Shown piece after piece: positions 35,649-47,928 of a stretch of 64,000 nt of DNA. The notes under the pieces were generated by a model, which saw only the letters and a program-made list of their open reading frames with translations, was not told the DNA's origin and searched no databases. The DNA comes from Uloborus plumipes (taxonomy: Eukaryota > Arthropoda > Arachnida > Araneae > Uloboridae), in NCBI GenBank assembly GCA_038373865.1, contig JAXGGA010003878.1, positions 32,026 to 96,025 of the forward strand. The letters run 5' to 3'. The translations under genes were made by a program, and so were the position numbers. Position 1 is the first letter of the stretch, and each line of letters begins with the position of its first letter.

Positions 35649-36515
35649 TTTTTTTATATGTCAAAGTAGGTCATGAGAAGTGAACATTTTGAAGTTCGTA
35701 GCCACCAAAAAAATGTTGTCCGCTCGGTGAAAATTCCCAATGTTTGATGTTTTGCAGCGCTTTTTTGGTAAAATGGCTGAAAGACGCATTTCAGTGCGCT
35801 GTAGTTTTTTACAGAAACTCCACCTCAAGGTTTATTGATTGTATGTACAGTTAGTGTCTGGTTATGAAGACCCCATAGTTACTTGGGTTGAGGTGTGTTG
35901 CTTTCTTTAGTTAAGGCGCCGCAAAGTATGGTTTTTAGTCCATTTTAGCTCGACATTGAACTGCGTTCTTTCCAGTAAAATTTTTAACATAAACTGAAAA
36001 TGTATACTATGAAGAGAATATGTGGTACGAAAATTGTTTAATATCTCATTGCTTAGACTTAAGACGTTTTTCAAATTTTCAAAATTTGTGGTTTTTTGAT
36101 CGCATTTAACTCAAAACTGCAACCCTACAAAAATAACTTTTATGAATTATGGAACCTACAGATGTGTAGAATAACGTAAAAAAGAAAGTTGCGTGGGGTC
36201 TCGTCTAGTTTTCAAGAAAATAAAATTTTGTAGCTCTTTTTAATGCTTTTTTGTCATAGTAAAATGTGTTCATCAAGTAGGTCAGATCTGATGAAACTCT
36301 AAGTATATAGTAATGATGTATTTAAATTTGCATAGGAAAGAGAAAAAGACTAAAAACACTTAATTTTGTCTAAATTTTTAATTTTTAGCTTTTTTAATTT
36401 GCAATTACCTCAAAAACGTAAAATACTGAGAGAACTATTGAATGCACATGTTACTAGCTTTGAAATATTGGAAAAAGTAAATTCGGTGAGGTATCTTTAG
36501 ATGTATTCCGGTAGG

Positions 36516-36530
36516 AGGTCACAGTGTCCT
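36516..36530. promoter_or_regulatory. IR3 nuclear-receptor-like site (one mismatch)
   Basis: AGGTCA CAG TGTCCT in the left arm of unit 1, the inverted AGGTCA repeat with a 3-base spacer. It is the first of six such sites in the two units (others at 37056, 37396, 40746, 41286 and 41632). Regulatory activity is untested. Confidence 0.35.
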
Positions 36531-37618
36531 CTAGAAACATTTCGAATCCCGAAAAATTTTCGATCGAAAAATTTTGCTGATGATTCGGCAAAGTTGGAAA
36601 CAATACTGCAACATTGAAATTCTCTATTAATTTATATTTTACATGTTATGATTATTTTTTTATATTATATGATACCTGCATGTGTGTAAAACAACGTAAA
36701 AAATAAAGCGGCCAGGGGTCTCTTCCAGTTTTACAGAGAAAAAACATGTTGCAGATTTTAATACGTTCTCCCGTAGTAAAATGTGTGCAGTATGTAGGTC
36801 AGATCTGCTAAAACTTAAAATATGTAATAATAATTAATGTATGCATGTATAGAGAAAGAAAAAGACTCACAGAACTTAATTGTGTCTGAATTTTAGAACT
36901 TTTAACTTCTTATTGCAATAACATCAAAAAACTATAAATCGTTACTGAGTTAATTATTGAATTTACACATTTCTAGCTGGCAATGACTGGAAATATTCGA
37001 AAAAGTAAATATTGTGAGGTATTTTTAGAGGCTCCCAAATGAGAAGTCAAAGGAGATCACTGTGACCTCCAGAAAAGTTTCATACTCTGAAAAATTTTCT
37101 GAAGATTCAGCAACTTTGGAAACAATACTGCAACATTGAAATGATTTTTTTTTATTTTTTACGTATGGGCTTGATCGTATTTTATCATTCGAAAAAATCC
37201 GGTAATTCCTTTGGCAAATTAAGAACATCCTCTTGAGAAGTGTAAGATACTCATGGGCACTAGAACTTAAATTTTTACAAAATACGATCAAGCACATGTG
37301 CGAAAAATGTATCATTAAAAAAATTCAATGTTGCAATACTGTTTCCAAATTTACCGAATCGTTAGCAAAAATTTTTGATCATGAAATTTTTCGGCAGGTC
37401 ACTGTGACATACATCTGAAGATACCTCACCAAATTTACTTTCTCCAGTGTTTCAAAGCTAGTAATATGTGCATTCAATAGTTCACTCAGGATTTCACGTT
37501 TTTTGAGTTAATTGCAATTAAAAAACTAAAAATTATCAAAATTTAGACAAAATTAAGACGTCTTTTTTTAGTCTTTTTCTCTTTCCCTATACAAATTTAA
37601 ATACATCATTACTATATA

Positions 37619-39037
37619 CACTGCTCGACATTGAAAATGCAACACCAAGAAGGAGTGGTCAGAAATTCATGCAAATTCTACCGTAGACGCACGCCACTGA
37701 GTTATGCAAATGATATGAAATGCGCAGCTCTCCGACGCACGTGAAGTAAGATATAAGAGAATGAAGTTGAAAAGTGGGCTATGTTCATGTTGGTTTTTCT
37801 GCCAGACTAATTATCGGAGAAATTTGGTTTTTGTCTCGAAGGATACGTGTGATAGGAGGAAATGCCACGCCGTCCTCAACGAAGACACTTCCAGCATATA
37901 GACGACTTTACAAGGGGTATGGTGATCGGACTGAGAAGGGGAGGTTGGTCCATACGTCAAATTGCAGCTGATACCCACATGGATGCAAGCACTGTGCATC
38001 GACTGTGTCGGAGATGGTTGGAAAGAGGAAATGTAGCCACATTGAGGGGTGCAGGTGCAGCCAGAGTGACGTCAGACCGCTTGGATCGACGGATTCACCG
38101 ACAAGCTGTGGCGGACCCGCAAGTCACTTGTACGTCGATTCTGCAGCACGTGCAAGGTACCCTGGATGTTCCTGTGTCGACCAGAACCATTTCCCGTCGA
38201 CTGGTTGCACGTGGCCTGCAATCACGGCGCCCGCTAAGAAGACTGCCATTGACCTCACAGCACAGACTCCAATGTTTCGAATGGTGCCGGACCAGAGCGA
38301 CGTGGATGGCAGAATGGCAAACCGTAGTGTTCTCAGATGAATCCCGCTTCTGTTTATCCAGCGATAATCATCGCATACGTGTGTGGCGTCGACGTGGAGA
38401 AAGATTTAATCCGGCAGTAACTGTAGAACGCCCCACAGCGCGACAACGTGGCATAATGGTTTGGGGCGCTATTGCATACAATTCCGTATCACCTCTAGTT
38501 CGTATTCGGGCACTATGACGGCCCAATGATATGTAGATAATGTACTGCGGCCGGTGGCAATCCCCTACCTTCAGGGTCTGCCAAATGCATTTTTTCAACA
38601 GGATAACGCCCGGCCTCACAGTGCTCGAATCAGCCAACATGCTCTACGAGGTGTACAGATGTTTTCCTGGCCACCATACTCTCCTGACTTGTCACCAATC
38701 GAAAATGTGTGGGACGTGATTGGACGCCGTTTGCAGAACCTGTCACTGCCTCGTTCAGAGGACGAACTGTGGCAAATGGTTGAAAGGGAATGGAGTGCCA
38801 TCCCTCAGGACACATTCCGCAGGCTTATTGACTCCATGCATAGACGTGTTTCTTCGTGCATCGCTGTCCGCGGTGGTCCTACTTCTTACTGAGCCGACGC
38901 CGTCCTCGCTCTAAATTTTGCTTATTTATTTTGAAATAAATATCACTTATTGTTCCATGCTGTCTTTGTCTTCTTACCAAATTTCGTCAATTTTTGACCA
39001 CTCCTTCTTGGTGTTGCATTTTCAATGTCGAGCAGTG
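37619..39037 (+). mobile_element. Tc1-type transposon with 43-bp perfect inverted ends
   Basis: Both ends read CACTGCTCGACATTGAAAAT then GCAACACCAAGAAGG and AGTGGTCA on the inward strand (43 bp identical), flanked by TA at 37617-37618 and 39038-39039. The left arm of unit 1 (about 36298-36330) and both arms of unit 2 retain the empty target, so the insertion is exact and later than the palindrome. Length 1419 bp. The near-perfect ends argue for recent insertion even though its transposase is broken. Confidence 0.96.
37862..38892 (+). pseudogene. Tc1-type transposase, one frameshift and one nonsense codon
   Basis: The first frame (37862-38518) starts MPRRPQRRHF. Residues 15-55 form a helix-turn-helix (RQIAADTHMDASTVHRLCRR), followed by a second DNA-binding region and VVFSDESRF with the first catalytic Asp at residue 159. 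The second frame (38554-38892) carries QQDNARPHSAR with the second Asp and SPDLSPIENVWD with the catalytic Glu, 32 residues after that Asp by my count. Between the frames the GC run near 38508-38512 has apparently lost one base, and a TGA sits where Tc1 relatives have Arg (CAA TGA TAT). The full length of the family is about 340 residues, so all domains are present but the protein cannot be made. It normally cuts and pastes its own element in the nucleus. Confidence 0.93.
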
Positions 39038-40745
39038 TACTTAAAGTTTCAGCAGATCTGACCTACTTGATGGACACATTTCACTATGAGAAAAAAGCGT
39101 TAAATGAGCTACAAAAAAAATTATTTTCTTGAAAACTACACGAGACCCCAAGCAACTTTCTTTTTTACGTTATTCTACACATCTGTAGGTTCCATAATTC
39201 ATATAAGTTATTTTTTTCTAGGGTTGCAGTTTTGAGTTAAATGCGATCAAAAAACCACAAATTGTGAAAATTTGATAAATATCCAAGTTTTTTTCTCTTC
39301 AAAACAATGAGATATTAAACAATTTTCGTACCGCATATTCTGTTTATTTATACATTTTCAGTATATGTCAAAAACATTTGGGGGGTTACTTTTAGGGGAA
39401 ATAACGCAGTTCAAAGTCGAGCTAAAATGGACTAAAAACCATACTTTGCGGCTCCTTAACTAAAGAAAGCAACACACTACAACCCAAATAACTATGGGGT
39501 CCTCATAACCATACACTGTACAATCAATAAACGTAAACATAACCTTGGGGTGGCGTTTCTGTAAAAAACTACAGCGCACTGAAATGCGTCTTTCAGCCGT
39601 TTTACCAAAAAAGCGCTGCAAGACATCAAACTTTGGGAGTTTTTACCGAGCGAACAAAAATTTTTGGGGGGGCTACAAACTTTATAATGTTCACTTCTTA
39701 TGACCTAATTGTACATTAAAAAATGATGAATATCAAAAATGGTCACTGCCAAAATTTTTCTTTTTTGTTCGATTTTCAAAATAATGTCTCTTAAAGCCAT
39801 TATTTTGAAATTCAGACAAGGTGTGGCAGTAACCATTTTTGATTTTCCTCATTTTTTTATATGTCAAAGTAGGTAATGAGAAATAAACATTCTGAAGTTT
39901 GCAGCGCCCCAAAAAATTTTGTTCGCTCGGTAAAAATTCCCAAAGTTTGATGTTATGCAGCGCTTTTTTGGTAAAACGGATGAAAGACGCATTTCAGTGC
40001 GCTGTAGTTTTTTACGGAAACGCCACCCCATGGTTATGTTTACATTTATTGATTGTACAATGTGTAGTTATGAGGACCCCATAGTTATTTGGGTTGGGGT
40101 GTGTTTCTTTCTTCAGTTAAGGGACCGCAAAGTATGGTTTTTAGACCATTTTCGCTCGACTTTGTACTGCGTTATTTCCCCCCTAAAAGCAACCCCCCGA
40201 AATTTTTTTAACATATACTGAAAATTTACAGTATGAAGAGAATATGTGGTACGAAAATTGTTTATTATTTCATTGCTTTAAAGAGAAAAAGACTTAGACA
40301 TTTTTCAAATTTTCAAAATTTGCAGTTTTTTGATCGCATTTAACTCAAAAACAGCAACTCTAGGAAGAAAAAGGTTTAATGGATTATGGAAACTACAGAT
40401 GTGTAGAATAACGCAAAAAAAAAGTTGCGTGGGGTCTCGTCTCGTTTTCAAGAAAATAATTTCTTTTGTAGCTCATTTTAATGCTTTTTTCTCATAGTAA
40501 AATGTGTCCATCAAGTAGGTCAAATCTGCTGAAACTCTAAGTATATAGTAATGATACATTTAAATTTGTATAGGGAAAGAGAAAAAGGCTAAAAACACTT
40601 AATTTTGTATAATTTTTAGTTTTTTAATTGCAACTAACTCAGAAAACGTGAAATCCTGAGACTATTATTTAATGCACATATTACTAGCTTTGAAATATTG
40701 GAAAAAGTAAATTCGGTGAGGTATCTTCAGATGTATTCTAGTGGG

Positions 40746-40760
40746 AGGTCACAATGACCT
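40746..40760. promoter_or_regulatory. Perfect IR3 site (AGGTCA CAA TGACCT)
   Basis: A canonical inverted repeat of AGGTCA with a 3-base spacer, the architecture bound by estrogen-receptor-like and related nuclear receptors. It lies in the left arm of unit 2. Confidence 0.45.
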
Positions 40761-41285
40761 CCCGAAAAATTTCATGATCGAAAAATTTTGCTGATGATTC
40801 GGCAAAGTTGGAAACAATACTGCAATATTGAACTTTTCTATTTATCTATTTTTTGCATGTTATGATTATTTTTATATATTATATGATACCTACATATGTG
40901 TAAAACGATGTACAAAATAAAGCGGCCAGGGGTCTCTTCTAGTTTTACAGAGAAAAAAAATGTAGCAGATTTTAATGCGTTCTCCCGTAGTAAAATGTGT
41001 CCAGTATGTAGGTCAGATCTGCTAAAATTTAAAATACATGATGATAATTTATATATGTGTGTTTTATATTTGAGTGTATAGTAATAGTGAAAAAGAATCA
41101 CAGCACTTAATTGTGTCTAAATTTTTAGAACTTTTAGCTTCCAATTGCAATTATATTAAAAAACGATAAATCGTTACTGAGGGAATTATTGAATTTACAT
41201 ATTACTAGCTGGAAATGACTGGAAATATTCCAGAAAGTAAATACTATGAGGTATTTTTAGAGGCTCCCCAATGGGAAATCAAAGG

Positions 41286-41300
41286 AGGTCACTGTGACCT
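41286..41300. promoter_or_regulatory. Perfect IR3 site (AGGTCA CTG TGACCT)
   Basis: The second perfect IR3 in unit 2, extended to GGAGGTCACTGTGACCTCC, a 19-bp palindrome. Regulatory role is inference. Confidence 0.45.
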
Positions 41301-42620
41301 CCAGAAAAATTTCATATTCGGAAAATTTTTATGAAGATTCGGCAACTTTAGAAACAATACTGCAACATAGAAATTTTCTATTAATTTATTTATTTTTTAC
41401 ATGTGGGCTTGATCGTATTTTATCATTCGGAAAAATTGGGAAATTCCTTTGGCAAATTAAGAACATCTTCTTGAAAAGTATAAGATACTCATGGGCACTG
41501 GAACTTAAATTTTTACAGAATACGATCAAGCACACGTGACAAAAATGTAGCATTAAAAAATCTCAATGTTGCAATACTTTCCAAATTTGCCGAATCGTCA
41601 GCAAAATTTTTCGATCGTGAAATTTTTCGGGAAGTCACTGTGACCTCCCACTAGAATACATCTGAAGAGACCTCACCGAATTTACTTTTCCAATATTTCA
41701 AAGCTAGTAATATGTGCATTAAATAATAGTCTCAGGATTTCACGTTTTTTGAGTTAATTGCAATTAAAAAACTAAAAATTAAAAAAAATTTAGACAAAAT
41801 TAAGTGTTTTTAGCCTTTTTCTCTTTCCTTATACAAATTTAAATATATCTTTACTATATACTTAGAGTTTCAGCAGATTTGACCTACTTGATGGACACAT
41901 TTTACTATGAGAAAAAAGCATTAAAATGAGCTACAAAAGAAATTATTTTCTTGAAAACGAGACGAGACCCCACGCAACTTTCTTTTTTATGTTATTTTAC
42001 ACATCTGTAGGTTCCATAATCCATAAAAGCTTTTTCTTCCTAGAGTTGCTGTTTTGAGTTAAATGCGATTAAAAAACCGCAAATTTTGAAAATTTGAAAA
42101 ATGTCTAAGCCTTTTTCTCTTTAAAGCAATGAAATATTAAACAATTTTCGTACCACATATTCTCTTCATAGTATAAATTTTCAGTACATGTCGAAAAAAT
42201 TTCGGGGGGCTGCTTTTAGGGGGGAAATAACGCAGTTCAAAGTCGAGCGAAAATGGTCTAAAAACCATACTTTGCGGTCCCTTAACTGAAGAAAGAAACA
42301 CACCCCAACCCAAATAACTATGGGGTCCTCATAACTACACATTGTACAATCAATAAATGTAAACATAACCATGGGGTGGCGTTTCTGTAAAAAACTACAG
42401 CGCACTGAAATGAGTCTTTCAGCCGTTTTACCAAAAAAGCGCTGCATAACATCAAACTTTGGGAATTTTTACCGAGCGAACAAAATTTTTTGGGGTGCTG
42501 CAAACTTCAGAATGTTCATTTCTCATGACCTACTTTGACATATAAAAAATGAGGAAAATCAAAAATGGTCACTGCCAAAATTTCCTTTTTTTGTTCGATT
42601 TTCAAAATAATAGCTCTTAA

Positions 42621-43004
42621 TTACTTTATTCATATATAAAAACACACCTAATAGAACGGTCAACTACTTTTCACTTGTCGCCAAGCACGAACAAATTACG
42701 CCAAATAGAAGATGAAAAGCACTGGTTAAAAATCATAAATTGTAATAAAATTAAACTCTCACCTGAACTTGATGCGATCTATTTTTTTAATTCTTTATGG
42801 TTATATTTCATGCATGAAAGGAACAGTGAAAGCATAATTTATATCAGATCAACAATATTGTTAAGTATAAAAATTACCCTACTAAATGTAAGAGTTTACT
42901 TAAGATGCTAAGTCAAAATCAAACATTTTTAAAGCACCGATAGGAGATTTCAGTTGTTGTGCGAAAACCTAAATCAATCAATATTTACAACAATTAAACT
43001 AATT
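42621..43004. other. AT-rich interval, no supported gene
   Basis: A single frame at 42675-42911 has no recognisable domain. No repeats found. Confidence 0.4.
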
Positions 43005-43610
43005 TGATCACTAAATAAGAGCCATAGAAATAAACAGTAAACTATAGGTTAACACTGTACACGTTAACACTACCAGGCCCGAAGTAATCATGCAATTTAA
43101 AGGTTCACAGCATTCGATAAAAGTTTACTACATTTAAGCTCTTACCTTGACAGGATATTTTAAAATTCTTTTGTGATTGCAACCATCAAAAACGTTATCA
43201 TAGAAGCTTAATTGAGAGGTTCATCAGCAACCGATCACCGTTTGAACAGAATTGTTACAGAGACAGAAAATTTCGTTCCGAAATTAAGCTACATATTAAT
43301 AATTAAAACATGTTATAGCAATACCTTGAATATAAGAGTTGTATTTTTCTTTACTTCTAGGAGATTCCGTATTTCTTCACACCCTGATCTCCGGCCACGT
43401 GTCGAAGCTAAAGGACGAACAATATGGCTGCCCCGTGGAGGCGAATTTCGGCCCTGCGCAGTAAAGTAATTATGTCTCTGACGTCACTCTAATCTCCCAT
43501 TTTTCGCCAAAAGATGAGAAATATTTTTCGATTCCAATATTTCCTGAAAAATCACGCCACTTTTTTCCAACCTTTCCGACTTGTTAAAAAGGTTCTCATT
43601 TCGTCAGTTA
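43005..43610. repeat. Diverged direct repeat, copy 1 (possible duplicated promoter region)
   Basis: It starts GATCACTAAATAAGAGCC and shares, with 49812-50405, the order of blocks TTTACTACATTTAAGCTCTT, ATTGCAACCAT, AAGCTACATATTA, CTGATCTCCGGCCACGTGT, ACAATATGGC, GCGCAGTAAAGTAATTATGT and CTCTGACG. It carries TGACGTCA at 43479-43486. A frame at 43212-43469 spans part of it. It may be an old segmental duplication of a gene's 5' region or an unidentified repeat. Confidence 0.7.
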
Positions 43611-43766
43611 GGAGTAGGATTATTTTTTTCATTTGGAATAAATATTTTTGAATTTATTTGTTTTAATGAAATAAAGAGTCTCGGTGGCGGACTTACCATG
43701 TCACAAATGTTACCATTGCGGAAATCCTCCACGACATAGGGGCATCAAAGGGAATACAATAAGGGG

Positions 43767-44468
43767 CAGTGGCGTTGGTTGATAGGGCTGCAGCCCCCTC
43801 CGAAATTTTCCGAACAAATTTTTAAAAAAGTCATCTGAAATCGTTTATTTATTTTTATTTTTTTTCCTAAATTGCGGAAATCAAGGCATGAGATTTTCTT
43901 TTTTGAAAAGAAAATTAAGTATGGGGCAAAATTAAAAGAAAGGGAAAAGAAGTAAATTCCGTCTTCTTTTCTTTTCTTTTTAATCTCTCCATTTTACTGT
44001 ATGTGACGTGTATGCTTGTCTTATAATTCAATTTTGTTGACATTTATTTCAAATACGTTTCAGAAACACCGATTAATGCTTGTTCATTCATCTTATTCTG
44101 TTAAATAAATTTCAGTAAAAGTGCGATTGAAACCCATTATTAAAAATATAGTAAAATAAATGACAAAATTAATGTTATTAAAGCTCAAAATTTCAAAAAT
44201 ATTTTCAAATATTTTTGAAAATAAAGAAACATTTTCAAATTTCAATTTTGTTATTTTCCATTTTCATCGCAACGCTTTTCTTGTCAACAATAATTATAAT
44301 GGTAAAAAATATTTTTTAATGATTATTTTTGTCATCTGAAAATAGCATTGATATCAGAAATTCGAAACATTCACTTTTCTTAGCTACATTTTATTAGGTG
44401 TCCCGCCCCCTCATCTCAAAGAGTCTCGGCGCAGCCCCTCTGAAATGATTTGTCTGCGTACGCCACTG
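43767..44468. mobile_element. hAT-like MITE, 702 bp, 8-bp target duplication ATAAGGGG
   Basis: Left end CAGTGGCGTTGG and right end GTACGCCACTG, with ATAAGGGG directly outside at 43759-43766 and 44469-44476. An 8-bp duplication with CAGTG ends is typical of hAT. The subterminal GCAGCCCCCTCCGAAATTTT is mirrored near 44430. No transposase. Confidence 0.88.
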
Positions 44469-44476
44469 ATAAGGGG

Positions 44477-45857
44477 TATGAAAAATAATTTTTATTCCTT
44501 CAAATAGCACACAGAAAGTGTTTTTCAAATGTGTGACAAAACAATAAGCTCACTTTTTAAAGTAATAAATAATTTAGTGCAAAATGCAAAAAAAAGTGGA
44601 TCGTATTTCCATCATAATTTTTTAAGGGAAAAGGGGGCAGTGACGCAGAAGAAAGAAACTTCAAGGGGGATATGATTCAATTTCGGAGGAGGATGGGACT
44701 CATTTCAATCCCTTTCGATGGTCGAAAATGGAAATTCTCTGAATTTCAGCTGGGGCTATATCTTTAAATCCCCTCCCCCTACTGGATGCGCCTCTGCGTA
44801 AAGATAAAAAATGAAAATCAAAAAACTTATTTAAGTTTTTTTAATGTTCAAAGATGCAAAAATGTGCACTAGTGTAAGTGTCATCTTCACCTTTCAGTGT
44901 ATACGGCGCTTAAAAATGCATTATAACGTGGTAGGCTCAATGACTTACGATGCCACGCTGGACTTTTATGAGGAGGTGCTTTTTAAGATTTATTGCTTAA
45001 CTTTAACAGAATTATTGGTTAGGGGTCTAATAATACGACACCATAGAAGGGCTACACTTGCACCTCCCTGGCTTTTGGGACAAAATTTGTTTTGTAAAAA
45101 AAAGAAAAATTAATGACATTTCAGTTTAAAAAAAAAATGCTACTTATTTGAATAAATATTTTAAAAGTGATTTTTCAGATCAATTTTTGATTTTTTGGGG
45201 AGGGTGGGGGGGGGGGGTTCGGATGGACATATGATTTTATTTTGCCGCCCATGTATGTGCCGGCACATTCCTGCACATCAAATTTAAAGTGAAACATGAT
45301 GCATTCCCACGTTCAGACTTAATCTTTTCGCAAAACAATTTTCATCATATGAAATTTCATCAAAAGTAAGCAAATCAGAAATTGCTCACCTCTCTTTATG
45401 CTACGTTGCGTCTGTTCTTTGACGTCAGTAGGTCGGTTAATCCGTTCACTAAACTAAACATATCTAAATTATAAAATCGAATCACTCAGAGGCCTGAAAG
45501 AAGAACTAGACAAAACTTCATTTAACTAACTATATTACTATATAATTACAAGATATTTTCAATTTAAGTTGAACATATTAGAAATTTCGACAAAGCATCA
45601 AGGAGTAATACCGTACAGTTCGCGGTTCGAAGCATCACTAACTCTCACCATCCAAAGTTCGGATAAGAAGTAATAATTCAGTTTCTAAGTGGATGACTCA
45701 TCCAGAAGAAGAGGGAAAGGGGGGGAGAGAAGATCGGCTGTTCGCCACATTATCGGTGAAAATGTTTATATTCAATTGCATACTGTAGTCTGACCAGTGC
45801 ATGAAATGAACAATAAAGCGCTTATCCTATCTTATAAAACTAGTATTTGGTACATAA
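44477..45857. other. Anonymous interval with no supported gene
   Basis: A frame at 44844-45113 has no recognisable domain. G-runs at 45196-45217 and a GGGAGAG stretch near 45715 look like repeat edges. TGACGTCA occurs at 45420-45427. Confidence 0.4.
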
Positions 45858-46827
45858 TTAACCCTCATTAATCTGAACCCTATTAAATTGGACTTTGCTC
45901 AGTCCGGACACAGTCATTTAGATGTGCATACCAGTGTTCGGTTTTTAATGACAACAAGTGGTTTTAGATGGAGGGGGGTGCAGTAATAATATTGGTTTGA
46001 ACTGTCTAACACCTGTCAACCCTTCCTCTCTCAGTGTCGAAGTACTCAGTGGTGAAATGTTTGGTGAATAAACATAAGGAAGTACGAACCAATAACAGCT
46101 GCCATACATTATGATAAAATTTAAATACAGCATAAGTAATAAGCAAGCCTTAAAATTAACTAAAAATGAGGTAACATGACAGGATTCAAATTTCAAAGAG
46201 ATCTTAAATGCATATTCACAAACATTTCATGTTTGTTTCCTAAAAAAAAATTAAAAACTCAAGTTAACATGCATTTTTGACATAATTAACTAGCTTATTT
46301 TTACTAGAAATTAAGAATAAAAGGAATAAATTATATACATGTCTGGTATCCTGACAGTAAGTTACAAAAAATGTTTTCCTTGAAGCAAGTAAGGGGGGGT
46401 GAACAATTATTTAGCAGCTCAATATTTGGACATTCCATAAAATTTAGTAACTCCAACATAGTGTATTTCCATATATTTCCCCCAATTTTCGTGTTATATT
46501 AAATTTTAAACATAAAATTGCTTTTCGACAGTAGTTGACATTTTTGACAAGAGGGTATTTAACGTGACAGTTTAAAACATGGTCTTTAAACTGTCAAGAG
46601 CTTGCAACTCTGGTACGAGCTACATAAATAAAAAGCGAGTTAGAGCAATAATGTACACTCATGTCCAAAGTTATCTTTACATATACAAAAGTAATGATAT
46701 TCGATGAAATATCAGATCAATGTGGTCCATTTTTGCAGAAAATGTGTGAAAAACAAGCCTAATTAACATTATTCAATAAAAAGTTATAAAACGAGTCTGT
46801 GATACGCAAATGTAGGCTTACGTCATG

Positions 46828-47928
46828 CAGGGCCGCCTCTACCAGCGACGGGGCCCGGTAATGCCGGGCTCCCCATGCACCCCTCTCCACCTCCAATTGC
46901 ATATTTTGATACCTTCGTTTCAACACATTTGCAATTGTAAAAAAAAAATGGAGAAAAAAAAAATTTTCGGAAAACTTTTTTTTTTTTTTTTTTCGAAAAT
47001 GTGCATTTGATTTTATTTTCACGTTAATTGTATCGCCAGATGATTTTAATATTTTTTTTTAACACGAAACGACAAGTTTGAAAACAGAAAAACACAATTT
47101 TTGACGTTTGGTCTGACAAACTTCAAAATGAATAGTTTGAAATTGCATTCACATGTAATATTGCATTGTTTAGTTGCTTATAACTGAATTTTTAAATTTT
47201 GATGTAAATTTAAAAACTGTAATTCGAAGTTTTCATAAAAAAATATTTTTAAATACAGTATCTGGATACGGAAAAAGTTGGATAACTTTTCATGTCTGAG
47301 ATAAGTGAGGCAACATGATATACTATGAATTTCCAATAAGGTGAAATCGGATGGACCAAAGGAAAAAGTTAGAATTTCGATATAAAAAGTTTCGTAAGTA
47401 AATATTAAAGCAGAAAAATGGCAAAAGCATGCATAATATAAGTCGAAATATAATTGAATTTATTAAGACGCGAATTTATTAAGACGAATACATAATACAT
47501 TTGACTTGATAAATCAATAACCAGGAGGATTATTGACTTTCTAGAACAAATATAATAAAGAATTATATATGGATATAATCTCTTCGACGTTTCAATTAAC
47601 ATTCAAATGAATTTACTTACGTTTACATCACTTTAACATCCAATGAGTATGTATACTCATTCACTAGCATATTTTCACCATAAGTACTTTTTTGTAGCAA
47701 ATTCGTGTATGACTGAGCGTTTCATTCATTAGTATTTGTAGGTACTATCAATTGTTTCATATTGAGAATCGGGCAATAGAAAGCGAAATTTTTTCTTTTT
47801 TTTTTTTTTGATGAAATTATTGACACTATTACTGGAAAAACATGTTCATAACCTTACGGGCCCCCCCAAAGCTCCGAGCCCCGGTACTAGAGGTCCAGAA
47901 TCCCCCCCCCCCCTAAACGGCGGCCCTG
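46828..47928. mobile_element. hAT-like element, 1101 bp, target duplication ACGTCATG
   Basis: Ends CAGGGCCGCC and GGCGGCCCTG, flanked by ACGTCATG at 46820-46827 and 47929-47936, a perfect 8-bp duplication. GGGCCCGGTAATGCCGGGCT near the left end and a GCCCCGGTACTAGAGG stretch near the right form diverged subterminal complements. No transposase. Insertion reconstitutes a TGACGTCA octamer at the right junction (47927-47934). Confidence 0.92.

Larger units (their letters stand above)
33974..39794. repeat. Palindromic TTAA-ended unit 1
   Basis: It starts TTAAGAGCCATTATTTTGAA and ends with the complement CAAAATAATGTCTCTTAA. The centre is near 37250, where GCTTGATCGTATTTT and AAAATACGATCAAGC face each other around a loop. 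A Helitron (34036-35648) and a Tc1 element (37619-39037) interrupt it. Removing both leaves about 2.8 kb, the same as unit 2. Each arm contains internal partial duplications of about 500 bp (for example AAAGCGGCCAGGGGTCTC). No coding region. Confidence 0.9.
39791..42620. repeat. Palindromic TTAA-ended unit 2
   Basis: It starts TTAAAGCCATTATTTTGAAA, sharing TTAA 39791-39794 with the end of unit 1, and ends AAAATAATAGCTCTTAA. The centre is near 41470, with the same GCTTGATCGTATTTT arms. It is uninterrupted, about 2.83 kb, and so gives the empty sites for the Helitron and the Tc1 element in unit 1. Frames at 39955-40221 and 42181-42447 are mirror copies (MQRFFGKT...), probably chance frames in the arms. 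Confidence 0.9.

Noticed and set aside
37233..37418. Open frame MRSVRYSWALELKFLQ as a gene
   Set aside because: It lies across the centre of a palindromic unit and mirror versions occur in unit 2, so it is a chance frame.
38005..38340. Second frame overlapping the Tc1 transposase
   Set aside because: Out-of-frame shadow of the transposase, with no domain of its own.
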